In this document: piece after piece, positions 1 to 7,336 of the stretch | Layout: each line of letters opens with the position of its first letter | Numbering within the stretch: the first letter of the stretch is position 1 | Virus record (IMG/VR): IMGVR_UViG_3300043411_000346 | Coordinates: 1 to 37,681 of that record | Length of the DNA stretch: 37,681 bases | Reading direction: 5' to 3' (one strand) | From: a virus | The notes under the pieces: model-generated | The model's database searches: none | What the model saw: only the letters and a program-made list of their open reading frames with translations | What the model was told of the DNA's origin: nothing | Program-made: the position numbers and the translations under genes

Positions 1-67
1 GCAGCACATCGGATGTGCCACAGGGTGTGCGGCTGCGAAAGTGACCGGCGATAGGGGTGGACAGTGA
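1..67 (+). CDS. 3' end of the small Cys-rich protein that starts at 37430
   Basis: The first complete codon begins at base 2 and the frame runs to the TGA at 65-67. This is the same coding sequence as the end of the 63-residue gene at 37430-37621, seen a second time because of the terminal overlap. It carries two of that protein's cysteines (in a C-x3-C arrangement) and ends in DRGGQ. The TGA overlaps the GTG start of the next gene (GTGA), so the two are probably translationally coupled. Confidence 0.7.
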   Translation, partial: QHIGCATGCAAAKVTGDRGGQ

Positions 68-127
68 CGCCGGAACTGACGCCTGAATGGATCGCCGCTG
101 AAATCAAGCGCGCTGACCACTTGTGCG
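1..127. repeat. Left copy of 127-bp terminal direct repeat (circular overlap)
   Basis: These 127 bases are identical to positions 37555-37681. The repeat cuts through a gene rather than bounding one, and the reading frames continue correctly across the joint. That is what a circular or circularly permuted genome gives when assembled as a linear contig. The length of 127 matches a common assembler k-mer size, so it is probably an assembly overlap and not a packaged terminal repeat. Confidence 0.95.
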
Positions 128-399
128 AGATGGACGAAGCCATCAACGTCGAAGGCAACGGCGAGCGGTTGCGGCCGTGGTTGATGGGTATTGAAGCGTT
201 GAACCCGCAGCAGTACCGCGCCCTCCTCGCCATCGCCCAACGGGCGGGGGAGACGTGCGAGTGGGTGCGCGAGGACTGGGCCAACTTCAAAGGCGCACAG
301 TTTCAAACGAACTGCGGCAAGAAGATCCACGCGGAGCACGACAAGTCCCGCCCCTGCTGGTGTGGCCGCACGGTCGCCGTGCGCGACGGGAGGACGTAG
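64..399 (+). CDS. Small CWCG zinc-ribbon-like protein, paralogue A
   Basis: This is a 111-residue protein of unknown function with a GTG start, preceded by AGGGG. The C-terminal half has a likely metal-binding pattern: CEW near residue 65, then NCG, then PCWCG near residue 100. The protein at 33898-34188 has the same plan throughout: an MTPE start, a helical middle ending AGETCEW here and AGKSCQW there, and a final PCWCG. The two are therefore diverged paralogues. The last residues, RDGRT, are encoded by a junction cassette that recurs in the next genes. Zinc binding is inferred from the cysteines alone. Confidence 0.7.
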   Translation: MTPELTPEWIAAEIKRADHLCEMDEAINVEGNGERLRPWLMGIEALNPQQYRALLAIAQRAGETCEWVREDWANFKGAQFQTNCGKKIHAEHDKSRPCWCGRTVAVRDGRT

Positions 400-402
400 A
401 TG
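381..402 (+). repeat. Gene-junction cassette copy 1 (C-terminus plus ribosome site)
   Basis: This 22-base unit begins GCGCGACGGGAGGACG. It encodes the last residues RDGRT of the upstream protein, supplies the GGGAGG ribosome-binding site, and runs into the stop and the next ATG at 400. The unit at 863-884 is identical, and close variants lie at 681-704 and 1094-1114. Confidence 0.85.
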
Positions 403-702
403 AAATTCAGAAAGATTGCGCTTGTGGAAGCTGTTCAGTGGCGCGGTGACAATTTACGCGAGGTGATTGATTTCACAGGATGGCACAAGTCGGCGTCAGA
501 TCAATGGACATGGGATCAGTACGTCGATGTTGTGGCGCGTGATGGCTTAAAGGTTTTCACACTAGAAGGGCCACTGTCTACAGCGGTTGGCGATTGGATT
601 CTGCGCGGTGCTACGCATGGAGAATGCTGGCCCGTGCGTGAAGATATTTTCGCCACTACATATGAAGCTGTGACGGATGAGCGCGACGGGAGGACGACGT
701 GA
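400..702 (+). CDS. Conserved phage protein, VEAVQW/GDWI type
   Basis: This is a 100-residue protein. It has the pattern of a small protein common in phages: an opening like KFRKIALVEAVQW, a central TLEGPLSTAVGDWILRG (compare PGDWI in relatives), and a late DIFATTYE. The molecular role of that family is not known to me, and the fold is probably a small beta-rich domain. Translation should start at the ATG in junction copy 1. The gene ends in another copy of the cassette, giving the C-terminus RDGRTT. Confidence 0.75.
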   Translation: MKFRKIALVEAVQWRGDNLREVIDFTGWHKSASDQWTWDQYVDVVARDGLKVFTLEGPLSTAVGDWILRGATHGECWPVREDIFATTYEAVTDERDGRTT

Positions 703-704
703 TG
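681..704 (+). repeat. Gene-junction cassette copy 2
   Basis: This copy begins GCGCGACGGGAGGACG like the other copies, then has ACGTGATG at the stop-start overlap. It codes for RDGRTT at the end of the upstream protein and gives the ribosome site for the 702 start. Confidence 0.8.
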
Positions 705-881
705 CGCTGGCTTTGGTGGCTTACAGGTGGAAGGCCGATGCGCTACGTGCGACCGGCGTTCTGGGACTCGGTGGGTAAGGTGCAGGTCAATGTCTATGTT
801 GACCGAATGGGCCGTAAATGGTTAGCCGTCCATTTGTGGGCGTTGTTTCGGGTGGACCAGGTGCGCGACGGGAGGACGTAG
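702..881 (+). CDS. Small hypothetical protein
   Basis: This is a 59-residue protein if the ATG at 702 is used. A GTG at 699 in the same frame would add one residue. It is rich in Trp and Val, with a hydrophobic stretch near the end (WLAVHLWALFRV), but has no clear membrane segment or motif. The start overlaps the TGA of the upstream gene. It again ends in VRDGRT from the repeated junction sequence. Function is unknown. Confidence 0.55.
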   Translation: MRWLWWLTGGRPMRYVRPAFWDSVGKVQVNVYVDRMGRKWLAVHLWALFRVDQVRDGRT

Positions 882-884
882 ATG
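863..884 (+). repeat. Gene-junction cassette copy 3
   Basis: This copy is identical over all 22 bases to 381-402. It encodes RDGRT, the stop codon and the GGGAGG ribosome site for the ATG at 882. Confidence 0.85.
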
Positions 885-1115
885 CCATGCAAGCATCGGT
901 CGTCGTGGTTGATCGCTGGCGGCTACATCGAGTGGTGCCACGGCTGCGGAGCGTTTAGGAATCTATCTTGGATGGGCGGCGAAAACGCGGCGTTCATGGT
1001 AGTCAGTCCGTGGTGTCGCACTGGTGAATCGCACGAGCAATTCCAGCGCCGTAAAGAGGCATACATCAAGGCGAAGCACACACGCGCTAAGAAGCGCGAC
1101 GGGAGGCAGGCATGA
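882..1115 (+). CDS. Small Cys-rich protein, probable zinc ribbon
   Basis: This is a 77-residue protein. The N-terminal half has MPCKH followed by WCHGCG (Cys at about 19 and 22) and a later WCRTG, a plausible metal site. The C-terminal third is strongly basic (AYIKAKHTRAKKRDGRQA). The combination suggests nucleic-acid or protein binding, but no family was recognised. It overlaps the next gene by ATGA and its C-terminus RDGRQA comes from the fourth junction cassette. Confidence 0.6.
   Translation: MPCKHRSSWLIAGGYIEWCHGCGAFRNLSWMGGENAAFMVVSPWCRTGESHEQFQRRKEAYIKAKHTRAKKRDGRQA
1094..1114 (+). repeat. Gene-junction cassette copy 4 (variant)
   Basis: This copy begins GCGCGACGGGAGG like the others and then diverges to CAGGCATG. 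It encodes RDGRQA and provides the ribosome site for the ATG at 1112. Confidence 0.75.
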
Positions 1116-1828
1116 GCGAGACGGAAATGGGCTGGACGTGCGGCTGCGGCTGGAACAACGGGATCAATCTTGCGGTATGCGCGACATGCGGACGAACGCC
1201 GTCAGAGGGATTCGGCGTAGGATTCGACCGCCGCGCCGAACTCGCCACCGAGACGACGGAGCGAAAGGGATTGACCGCTAAGGGATTGGACGCCGTGTGG
1301 TCCATGATCGTCCACTCGTGGAGCATTGAGACGCGCGAGTTCTTCGAGCGTGAAGGCCCGATTGAGTTTGCAGGGCCGCGTGATGCCACGCCGCTGATGA
1401 AGGCGATTCATCACATGTGGAAGCGTGACCCCAAGGTGGCACCGCTCGTGGCCGAACTCGCCACCCTCACCGCGCAGGTGGCCGAGCAGGCGCAGGAGAT
1501 CGCAGCAAAGGAAACCATGATTGCGGCTACCGACGCCGAGGCTGCGAAGGCGCTGTTACTCCTAACTGATGCCGAGGCCAAACTCCGCGAGCAGGCGCAG
1601 GAGATCGAGCGGCTGCGTCGCGAATGGGAGGACGCCGTAGAGCGTGAGCGGAGACTGGCCCCATCATTGGCCGACACGCAAATGATGGCCCGTGATGCTC
1701 AGGCCAAGCTCAGCGCCGTCGAGGCGCTGAGAGATAACCTAAGCATCACCTATCAGGCCACGCTTAACATCTGGCCGAAGGAAATCTCTGAACGTCTGAC
1801 CGCCATCCTCACACCGGAGGCCCAGTGA
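1112..1828 (+). CDS. RanBP2-like zinc finger plus coiled-coil protein
   Basis: This is a 238-residue protein. Residues 8-26 read W-x-C-x-C-x3-N-x6-C-x2-C (Trp8, Cys10, Cys12, Asn16, Cys23, Cys26), close to the RanBP2-type zinc finger. From about residue 110 to 215 the sequence is rich in Ala, Glu, Gln and Leu with heptad character (for example EQAQEIERLRREWE), so a long coiled coil is likely. The phrase EQAQEI occurs twice. Function is unknown; a scaffold or inhibitor role would be a guess. It overlaps both neighbours by stop-start fusion. Confidence 0.65.
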   Translation: MSETEMGWTCGCGWNNGINLAVCATCGRTPSEGFGVGFDRRAELATETTERKGLTAKGLDAVWSMIVHSWSIETREFFEREGPIEFAGPRDATPLMKAIHHMWKRDPKVAPLVAELATLTAQVAEQAQEIAAKETMIAATDAEAAKALLLLTDAEAKLREQAQEIERLRREWEDAVERERRLAPSLADTQMMARDAQAKLSAVEALRDNLSITYQATLNIWPKEISERLTAILTPEAQ

Positions 1829-2028
1829 CCAAAGCGAAGTACTACGTCGATACGAAGTGGCTGCACTGGGCGTGGTGGCCAAAGCGCGGCATTCACGACA
1901 CGAGGAAGCAGGCAGAAGCTTATGCCTCTAGTCTTGCGCGTGGGATGTACAAAGAAAACGGCGTCCGCGTCCGTCACAAGGGCCGCACCATCGACCGATG
2001 GCAGGACGGACGGAGGGTGACGAAGTGA
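1825..2028 (+). CDS. Small basic hypothetical protein
   Basis: This is a 67-residue basic protein. It opens MTKAKYYVDTKWLHWAW and has the segment RKQAEAYASSLARG in the middle. The GTG start at 1825 overlaps the upstream TGA. The C-terminus QDGRRVTK, over GGACGGAGG, is a degenerate relative of the RDGRT junction cassette seen upstream. No family was recognised. Confidence 0.55.
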   Translation: MTKAKYYVDTKWLHWAWWPKRGIHDTRKQAEAYASSLARGMYKENGVRVRHKGRTIDRWQDGRRVTK

Positions 2029-2195
2029 AGCTCGTGAAGATTGTGGACATCAAGACGTCGTATTACTTCCCAAACTGCGTCGTGCTGATCACGACGTGCG
2101 GCAAAGATCACCCAAACATCCGTCCAGCCAGCATGGGGCACAAGGTTGGAGACGTCTTTACCTGCCCATACGATCACAAGGAGCGCAAGCCGTGA
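2025..2195 (+). CDS. Small hypothetical protein
   Basis: This is a 56-residue protein. I chose the GTG at 2025 because it overlaps the upstream stop (GTGA) and has GGAGG eight bases before it. An in-frame ATG at 1998 would add nine residues that overlap the upstream gene. It contains a short beta-like run (NCVVLITTCGKD) and two further residues of interest, TCPYDHKE, near the end. Three cysteines could bind metal. Function is unknown. Confidence 0.5.
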   Translation: MKLVKIVDIKTSYYFPNCVVLITTCGKDHPNIRPASMGHKVGDVFTCPYDHKERKP

Positions 2196-2422
2196 CCATC
2201 TGGCTCTGCTTCGACCACCACGCCCACGACGGCAAGGTGTGGGCCATCCGCGAAGGCAACACCTGGCACCGCGCCAAGGCCATCGACTGCCGCATTCAAC
2301 TCGAGACCGTCTATCGTGGCCCCAAGGCCCAACAGCCCCGCGCCTACCTCAAAGGCGCTGGCCTGGTGACGCTCCGAAAGGGTATAGCCGTCATCACGTC
2401 ATCCCGAGTTGTGGCAGAATAG
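2192..2422 (+). CDS. Small conserved-looking hypothetical protein
   Basis: This is a 76-residue protein with a GTG start overlapping the previous stop. It reads as a compact beta-rich domain (KVWAIREGNTWHRAKAI, then LETVYRGPKAQQPRAYLKG). The pattern resembles small phage proteins that sit before terminase genes, but I cannot name the family. The lack of hydrophobic segments points to a soluble protein. Confidence 0.55.
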   Translation: MTIWLCFDHHAHDGKVWAIREGNTWHRAKAIDCRIQLETVYRGPKAQQPRAYLKGAGLVTLRKGIAVITSSRVVAE

Positions 2423-2439
2423 GCGCGAGAGCAGAAATT

Positions 2440-2706
2440 ATGGCCAATTCTGGAGCGTTCAAGAAAGGCGACGGGAGAGCGAGAAAGCCCAAGGGTGTGC
2501 CGAATAAGCTCACGATGGCCCTTAAGGACATGATCCTGACGTCGCTGTCACAGGCCGGCGGGATTGATTACCTTGTGGAGCAGTCTCAAGCTAACCCAAC
2601 AGCCTACATGTCGCTGGTAGGCAAGGTCCTCCCGCTCCAGATAAAGGACGGGGGCGCAGACCCAAAAGTCCCGGCCCCGGTGATCCACGAACATGTCGAC
2701 GGCTGA
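2440..2706 (+). CDS. Probable terminase small subunit (DUF5681-like)
   Basis: This is an 88-residue protein. The N-terminus has the basic GRARKPKGVPNKLT pattern of GRPKGxxNK-type DNA-binding proteins. It is followed by ALKDMILTSL, a YL-x-Q helix, and the phrase LVGKVLPLQIKDG seen in phage proteins that precede large terminases. It overlaps the terL gene by 14 bases. The inferred role is recognition of viral DNA for packaging. It is short for a full small terminase, so the assignment rests mainly on the motif and the location. Confidence 0.65.
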   Translation: MANSGAFKKGDGRARKPKGVPNKLTMALKDMILTSLSQAGGIDYLVEQSQANPTAYMSLVGKVLPLQIKDGGADPKVPAPVIHEHVDG

Positions 2707-4135
2707 GCACGTCATCCAGCCCATCCCTGTACGCATGCGCTGGAAGGGCGTCCAGTCCAAGATCATGCTGGCGACCGAGCGCGAGATTGACGTCGAGGGA
2801 GCCATCCGCGCCGGCAAGACCACGGTCTGCATGTGGAAGGAGCACAGCTTCGCCCGCCAGTATCCAGGCATCGGCATCATCCTCGCCCGATGGTCTGAGG
2901 GCAACGCGGACGGCCTACTAGCCCCCCTGTGGCGGGCCATCTGTGATGAGGCGGGAGATAACCAGCACTGGAACCCCAACGAACGCTGCTTTGAGTGGCC
3001 GAACGGTAGCCGGATTTACTGCATCGGCCTCAAATCTCAGGACGCCAGCCAGAGGTATTCCAAGTTCCGAGGCAAGACGGTCGCCCGCGTCTACGTCGAT
3101 CAGGCAGAGGAAGTGCCGGAGGACGTGTATCTCGAGCTTGCTGGACGTCTCAGCCAGCCGGGATTCCCGCATCAAATCACCATCAGCCCGCAGGCGGTCC
3201 ATGAGGACCACTGGATTGCTCGGCAGTTCCCCGCCGAAGTGAGCATGCAGACTGAACATCGGCGCTACTTCTCGCTGGCGATCCACGACAACGCGCACAA
3301 CCTGGACCCATCGGTCATCCCGGCGAATGAGCGCATCTACCCGCCATCGCATCCCAAGCACAACACCCTGATTCTTGGTCGGCGGGGCATGAACGTCATG
3401 GGTGAGCCGGTCTATAAGGGCGCATTCATGCGCGGCGTCCATGAGGCGCCAGCGGTCTATGATCCCGGCTTGCCGTTAGAACTCTCGCTAGACTTCGGCA
3501 AGAATCATCCGTGCATGGTGGCCCGCCAGGTGTCACCGCTCGGTCAGGTGCGATTCATTGGCGGGATTCTCGGCCAGCAGCTATTCCTTGATGACTTCCT
3601 GACCATCGTGCAGCGCCACGTGGCGACGTGGTGGCCGAACCCCATCGAAACCAAGTGGTGCTGCGATCCTGCCGGCGCGTCAGACACGTCCCACGGCACA
3701 GCGGGCGCTGTATCCATCCTGCGGGCCAAAAAGATCAACCCCGTCTACAAGCCCGACGCGAACAGCCCAGCGGTACGGTTGGCCTGTATCGAGCGCATGG
3801 CTGGCCGGATGCGCCATCGGGCCGCAGACCGATCGGAGTCGTTCGTGATCTCCAATGGGGAACAATGGCTACGTATTTCGTCCAGTAACACCGTGATTGA
3901 CCGCTTCTTGGCTGATGGATTTGAGGCCGGCTACGTCTGGGATGAGCATATGGTCAGCGTAGCCAACAAGCAGGTGAAGAAGCCCAAGAAGGACGGATGG
4001 TACGAGCACGGCCAGAACTGCGCGGAGTATCTGGAGTTGAACTTTGGCGGCACGTTCGTTCCTAAGAAGGCCCCACGAGAGGCAAAACAGTCGTCCTCCT
4101 TTGTGGCGCGTGGCGCGGATGGGTGGATGAGTTGA
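2693..4135 (+). CDS. terL: Terminase large subunit (ATPase/nuclease)
   Basis: This 480-residue protein is the DNA-packaging motor. The ATPase half shows a Walker A variant, EGAIRAGKT at residues 35-43. It also shows a Walker B-like strand, RVYVDQAEE at 132-140, followed by PEDVYLELAGRL. The nuclease half begins near LELSLDFGK with Asp267, and another acidic site is CCDPAG at Asp325. Length is close to that of P22 gp2 (about 500). It cuts concatemers and pumps DNA through the portal encoded by 4589-6901. With a P22-type portal and a circular map, headful packaging is the likely mode. Confidence 0.93.
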   Translation: MSTAEHVIQPIPVRMRWKGVQSKIMLATEREIDVEGAIRAGKTTVCMWKEHSFARQYPGIGIILARWSEGNADGLLAPLWRAICDEAGDNQHWNPNERCFEWPNGSRIYCIGLKSQDASQRYSKFRGKTVARVYVDQAEEVPEDVYLELAGRLSQPGFPHQITISPQAVHEDHWIARQFPAEVSMQTEHRRYFSLAIHDNAHNLDPSVIPANERIYPPSHPKHNTLILGRRGMNVMGEPVYKGAFMRGVHEAPAVYDPGLPLELSLDFGKNHPCMVARQVSPLGQVRFIGGILGQQLFLDDFLTIVQRHVATWWPNPIETKWCCDPAGASDTSHGTAGAVSILRAKKINPVYKPDANSPAVRLACIERMAGRMRHRAADRSESFVISNGEQWLRISSSNTVIDRFLADGFEAGYVWDEHMVSVANKQVKKPKKDGWYEHGQNCAEYLELNFGGTFVPKKAPREAKQSSSFVARGADGWMS

Positions 4136-4155
4136 CAAGGTGTGTTACCGTTGAT

Positions 4156-4182
4156 GGGGATAACGTGCGCCACGTCATCCCC
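4156..4182 (+). other. Hairpin between terL and the next gene
   Basis: GGGGATAACGTG pairs with CACGTCATCCCC across a CGC loop, 11 of 12 pairs. No U-tract follows, so it is not a standard terminator. A TTGACA lies just upstream at 4132-4137, overlapping the terL stop, but no good -10 box follows at normal spacing. It could be a regulatory or processing hairpin. Confidence 0.5.
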
Positions 4183-4194
4183 GAGGGCACCTAA

Positions 4195-4401
4195 ATGCGC
4201 TGTCCACAGTGTGAGACTGAGATTGCCGACGACCATCCCGAGGTTGCCGGATTGTGCATTTGCCCGAACGGACTGTGCGCCCGAACGCTGGTGATGTTAG
4301 AGCATGACACCGCCCGACTGGCAAACGCCAACGATACGACGACACTCACAGACGGCCAGTTATCCTCGCTCCGAGCGCAGCGAAAGAAGGTGCGCGCATG
4401 A
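4195..4401 (+). CDS. Small zinc-ribbon protein
   Basis: This is a 68-residue protein. It has CPQC at residues 3-6 and a later CICPNGLC, a plausible four-cysteine zinc ribbon. The C-terminal part, LTDGQLSSLRAQRKKVR, is a basic helix of a kind found in small phage proteins near the portal gene. GAGGG precedes the ATG by seven bases. The role is unknown; it lies between packaging genes and overlaps the following gene by ATGA. Confidence 0.65.
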   Translation: MRCPQCETEIADDHPEVAGLCICPNGLCARTLVMLEHDTARLANANDTTTLTDGQLSSLRAQRKKVRA

Positions 4402-4589
4402 AATGGTTTTGGATGGATACGAGTTACGACGTGACGGCTGACGCGTGGGTGGATACCTATGAGTTTCAGGGCGACGGCAAGCGCAATCGCGTGACGATTC
4501 GTCGGCCTCTCCAGTCTAGTCGCGGGCGACGTAATCAGCGATTCCGCACGGACGCCCAGATCGACACATGCGTAGAGGCCACCGCCTAA
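4398..4589 (+). CDS. Small basic hypothetical protein
   Basis: This is a 63-residue protein. It is aromatic at the N-terminus (MKWFWMDTSYDV) and arginine-rich in the second half (SRGRRNQRFR). No membrane segment or motif was recognised. It overlaps the upstream gene by ATGA and the portal start by TAATG, so it is likely part of one coupled transcript. Confidence 0.5.
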   Translation: MKWFWMDTSYDVTADAWVDTYEFQGDGKRNRVTIRRPLQSSRGRRNQRFRTDAQIDTCVEATA

Positions 4590-6901
4590 TGGCTCTCTAC
4601 CGCGACGACTCCGAGTTCTTGACCACCGCCCGTGATCGGTTCAAACTGGCCGACACTGCCGACTCCAAGCAGTCAGCCCGTGAGCGTGAGGCTATCGCGT
4701 TTGAGGATGGCGACCAGTGGCCGGCAGATGTGAAGACGGCGCGGAAGGGCTTGCAGCCCACAGGCGGGCAGGCGTCTATTCCCGCCCGTCCGACGCTGGT
4801 GATCAACAAGGTCAAAGAGCCGGTCCGTCAGATTCTCAATCAAGAGCGGTCCTCAGACATTGGCGTGGAGCTGGTCCCGGCTGACGACTTCGGTGATTTG
4901 GGCGTCACGCCAGACGATACCGAGGTGCTGCTGCGCGAGGGCATGGTCCGACGCATCCAGCGGGACAGCAACGCCGCCGACGCGCGGACATGGGCGTTTA
5001 AGCGGGCGGTGATCGCGGGCCGTGGCTACTACATGGTGATGACCCGGTATCTGCCGGGGCAGACGTGGGACCAAGAGGTCTACATCCACCGCATTTTCAA
5101 TCAGGATTCGGTGCGGATTGACCCGGCCCATGTGCAGCCGGATGGGTCGGACGCCGATTGGGGCTTCGTCTCCACTTGGATGCAGTGGGACAAGTTCAAA
5201 GCGACGAATCCGAATACGGCTGACGGTGATCCGAACCCCCTCCTGGATTGCACGGACTCGGACTTCGTGGGCATGTCGGAAGCCTACCCTGAGTGGTATG
5301 CGAACGACGGCAACGGCCACCAAGCCGTACGAATCACCGATTACGTGTACGCCAAGCACACCACGCGCACGCTCTGCCTATTGCCGGATGGCTCGTCGGT
5401 CTGGGAGGATGAAGTTCCAGAAGGCGTGAAGCCGCAGGACACGCGCACTGTGGTCGATAAGCAGTTCAAGTTCTCCAAGATTGCCGGCGGCGTGGTGGAG
5501 CTCGAGCGCACCGACTGGCCCGGTCCTGACTTTCCCATCATCAAGGTGATTGGTGATGAAGTCCTCCCGTATGACGACCAGCGCCGATACAACGGCGTGG
5601 TGTCCCCAGCGATGGACGCTGGGCGCGGCGAGAATTACATGATTTCCAAGATGGTGGAGACGATTGGCCTCTCGCCCATACCGCCGCTAATGGTGGACCC
5701 AGACGCCATCGACGGCTACGAGTCCGAATACGAGATGATGAACGTCCGCGCCATGCCGTATCTGAAGTATCGGACGCGGGACGATCAAGGGCAGGAACTC
5801 CGGCCACCTACGCGGCCACCTGTGACCACGGATATTCAGGCGATTTCGCAGGCCATCGGCATGTTTGATGCCTTCGTGAAGTCCACGACGGCGGTGCCGG
5901 ATTCGACAATGGGCAACGTAGACCCGTCGCTCAAGTCAGGCCGCGCCATTCGTGAAGTCGTGGCGAACGCGCAGATGTCCACGTCGAACTTTCTGGACAA
6001 TCTGGCCCGGTCCATGCGCTATGAGGCGCAAGTCATCAACAACCTACTGTGGCCGGTCTATGCGTCACGTCCAGGTCGATTGGTGCGTATCCTGACGGGT
6101 GAGGGCGAATCGCAGACCATCCAGATTTACCAGCCCGAGGACGGCGGACAGCCCGGCGGTCAGATGGCCTTGCAGCAGAAGGCGCAGAAGGTAGCGAAGC
6201 TCACCAAGGACGCCAAGTTCAACATTGCTGTGAAGATTGCGAAGAACACCGAGAGCCGGCGTAACCAGTTCGTGCAGATGTTCGGGGACATTCTCGGCGC
6301 GGACCCGCAGCAGATGGCCATTGCGGGCGATCTGTTCTATCGAAACATGGACATTCCTGAAGCGCGGCAGTTGGCCAAGCGGATGAGAACCATGTTGGCC
6401 CCGCCCGTGCAGGCGATGCTGGCGAAGGAAGAACAGGGCGTCGAATCGAGTCCTGAAGCTGACGCGCAGATTGCCCAGTTGACCGAGCAGCTACAGGCGG
6501 CAGAGGCGGCGATGGCCGAACTGTCAAAGAAGGCCGAAGGCAAACAAATCGACGCACAAGCCAAGCTGCAAGTGGAGCAGATGGCGACCGAGAAAGACGT
6601 GCGGATCGCGCAGCTACAGGCTGACATTGAGCTTGAAAAGGCCCGCATGGACAACGCGACCAAGATCCACGTCGCGGAGATTGCGGCCCGAACTAAGGGC
6701 ATTGTGATGGCCCACGAATCCGAGCATGAAGCCGTAGCGATGGCGCATGAGGCGGTGCAGGGTGATCTAGACCGTCAGCATGAGCGCGAGATGGCTGATC
6801 AGCAGATGGCGCATCAGGCCGACATGACCACGGGCGATCAAGCCTTCCAAGCGGAACAGGCCGAGGTTGCAGCCGAACAGTCCGAGGGGATGAGTGAATA
6901 A
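4589..6901 (+). CDS. Portal protein, P22 type
   Basis: This is a 770-residue protein. I chose the ATG at 4589, which overlaps the upstream TAA; an in-frame ATG at 4568 would lie inside the previous gene. Length and order match the P22 gp1 portal family (about 725 residues): a start RDDSEFLTTARDRFKLA, then REREAIAFEDGDQW, and a core with MDAGRGENYMISKMVET. It forms the dodecameric ring through which DNA enters and leaves. The last 170 residues are a long Ala/Glu/Gln coiled coil ending in His- and Met-rich repeats (MAHEAVQ, MAHQAD), probably an extended barrel. Confidence 0.9.
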   Translation: MALYRDDSEFLTTARDRFKLADTADSKQSAREREAIAFEDGDQWPADVKTARKGLQPTGGQASIPARPTLVINKVKEPVRQILNQERSSDIGVELVPADDFGDLGVTPDDTEVLLREGMVRRIQRDSNAADARTWAFKRAVIAGRGYYMVMTRYLPGQTWDQEVYIHRIFNQDSVRIDPAHVQPDGSDADWGFVSTWMQWDKFKATNPNTADGDPNPLLDCTDSDFVGMSEAYPEWYANDGNGHQAVRITDYVYAKHTTRTLCLLPDGSSVWEDEVPEGVKPQDTRTVVDKQFKFSKIAGGVVELERTDWPGPDFPIIKVIGDEVLPYDDQRRYNGVVSPAMDAGRGENYMISKMVETIGLSPIPPLMVDPDAIDGYESEYEMMNVRAMPYLKYRTRDDQGQELRPPTRPPVTTDIQAISQAIGMFDAFVKSTTAVPDSTMGNVDPSLKSGRAIREVVANAQMSTSNFLDNLARSMRYEAQVINNLLWPVYASRPGRLVRILTGEGESQTIQIYQPEDGGQPGGQMALQQKAQKVAKLTKDAKFNIAVKIAKNTESRRNQFVQMFGDILGADPQQMAIAGDLFYRNMDIPEARQLAKRMRTMLAPPVQAMLAKEEQGVESSPEADAQIAQLTEQLQAAEAAMAELSKKAEGKQIDAQAKLQVEQMATEKDVRIAQLQADIELEKARMDNATKIHVAEIAARTKGIVMAHESEHEAVAMAHEAVQGDLDRQHEREMADQQMAHQADMTTGDQAFQAEQAEVAAEQSEGMSE

Positions 6902-7139
6902 CTTCCACACGTCTTTTTGGGCCTCGGAAGTCGTCACCGCCTACGCCGGACGACGTATTCGTGTCCTGATTCCTCCATCCCGTCCATCCACTACGTCATG
7001 GCTGGGAGACGGCACTATTTACCCCGAAGTGCTGGTCGGCGTGAGCTTTGGTGAGTTCACTTCAATGATGACTGACGCGGAAGCGACCGCCGCCGTCCAT
7101 CGTGCGGTGGATACTGCGAGGTCTACATGGGCGAATTGA
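6894..7139 (+). CDS. Small hypothetical protein between portal and scaffold
   Basis: This is an 81-residue soluble protein. The GTG at 6894 sits inside the last codons of the portal gene, suggesting coupling. The sequence is a beta-rich first part (RRIRVLIPPSRP, YPEVLVGVSFGEF) and a helical end (TDAEATAAVHRAVDTARS). No family was recognised. The position in the head cluster suggests a minor or assembly role, but this is only inferred. Confidence 0.5.
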   Translation: MNNFHTSFWASEVVTAYAGRRIRVLIPPSRPSTTSWLGDGTIYPEVLVGVSFGEFTSMMTDAEATAAVHRAVDTARSTWAN

Positions 7140-7336
7140 CCCATCACAAGGTGCTGACTGACGACGGCAAGCGGGCAGCCGCGAGAATGTTCATGGGCGG
7201 CGTAGAGATGTCCGACGTGGCCTCACGGTTCGGTGTCTCCCGCCGCCATATTGAACAGTTAGCCCGTGAAGCGATTCAATCTCTCTCCGAGCGTGTCGTG
7301 AACACTAAATCGGCCAAGGAGCCGCAGACCCCATGA
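7127..7336 (+). CDS. Small helix-turn-helix protein
   Basis: This is a 69-residue protein. The segment KRAAARMFMGGVEMSDVASRFGVSRRHIEQLAREAI has helix-turn-helix spacing, with VASRFGVS as the turn. It resembles the N-terminal DNA-binding part of resolvase- or small-terminase-like proteins. It lies between portal and scaffold, so a packaging or regulatory role is possible. It overlaps both neighbours. Confidence 0.55.
   Translation: MGELTHHKVLTDDGKRAAARMFMGGVEMSDVASRFGVSRRHIEQLAREAIQSLSERVVNTKSAKEPQTP

Noticed and set aside
1-127. Terminal repeat as a packaged, T7-like direct repeat
   Set aside because: It cuts a gene at an arbitrary place, has exactly the length of a common assembly k-mer, and the packaging genes are P22-like, which use headful packaging.
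4132-4164. Promoter starting with TTGACA at the terL stop
   Set aside because: The -35 is perfect, but no acceptable -10 lies 16-18 bases downstream; the nearest AT-rich hexamer is too far.
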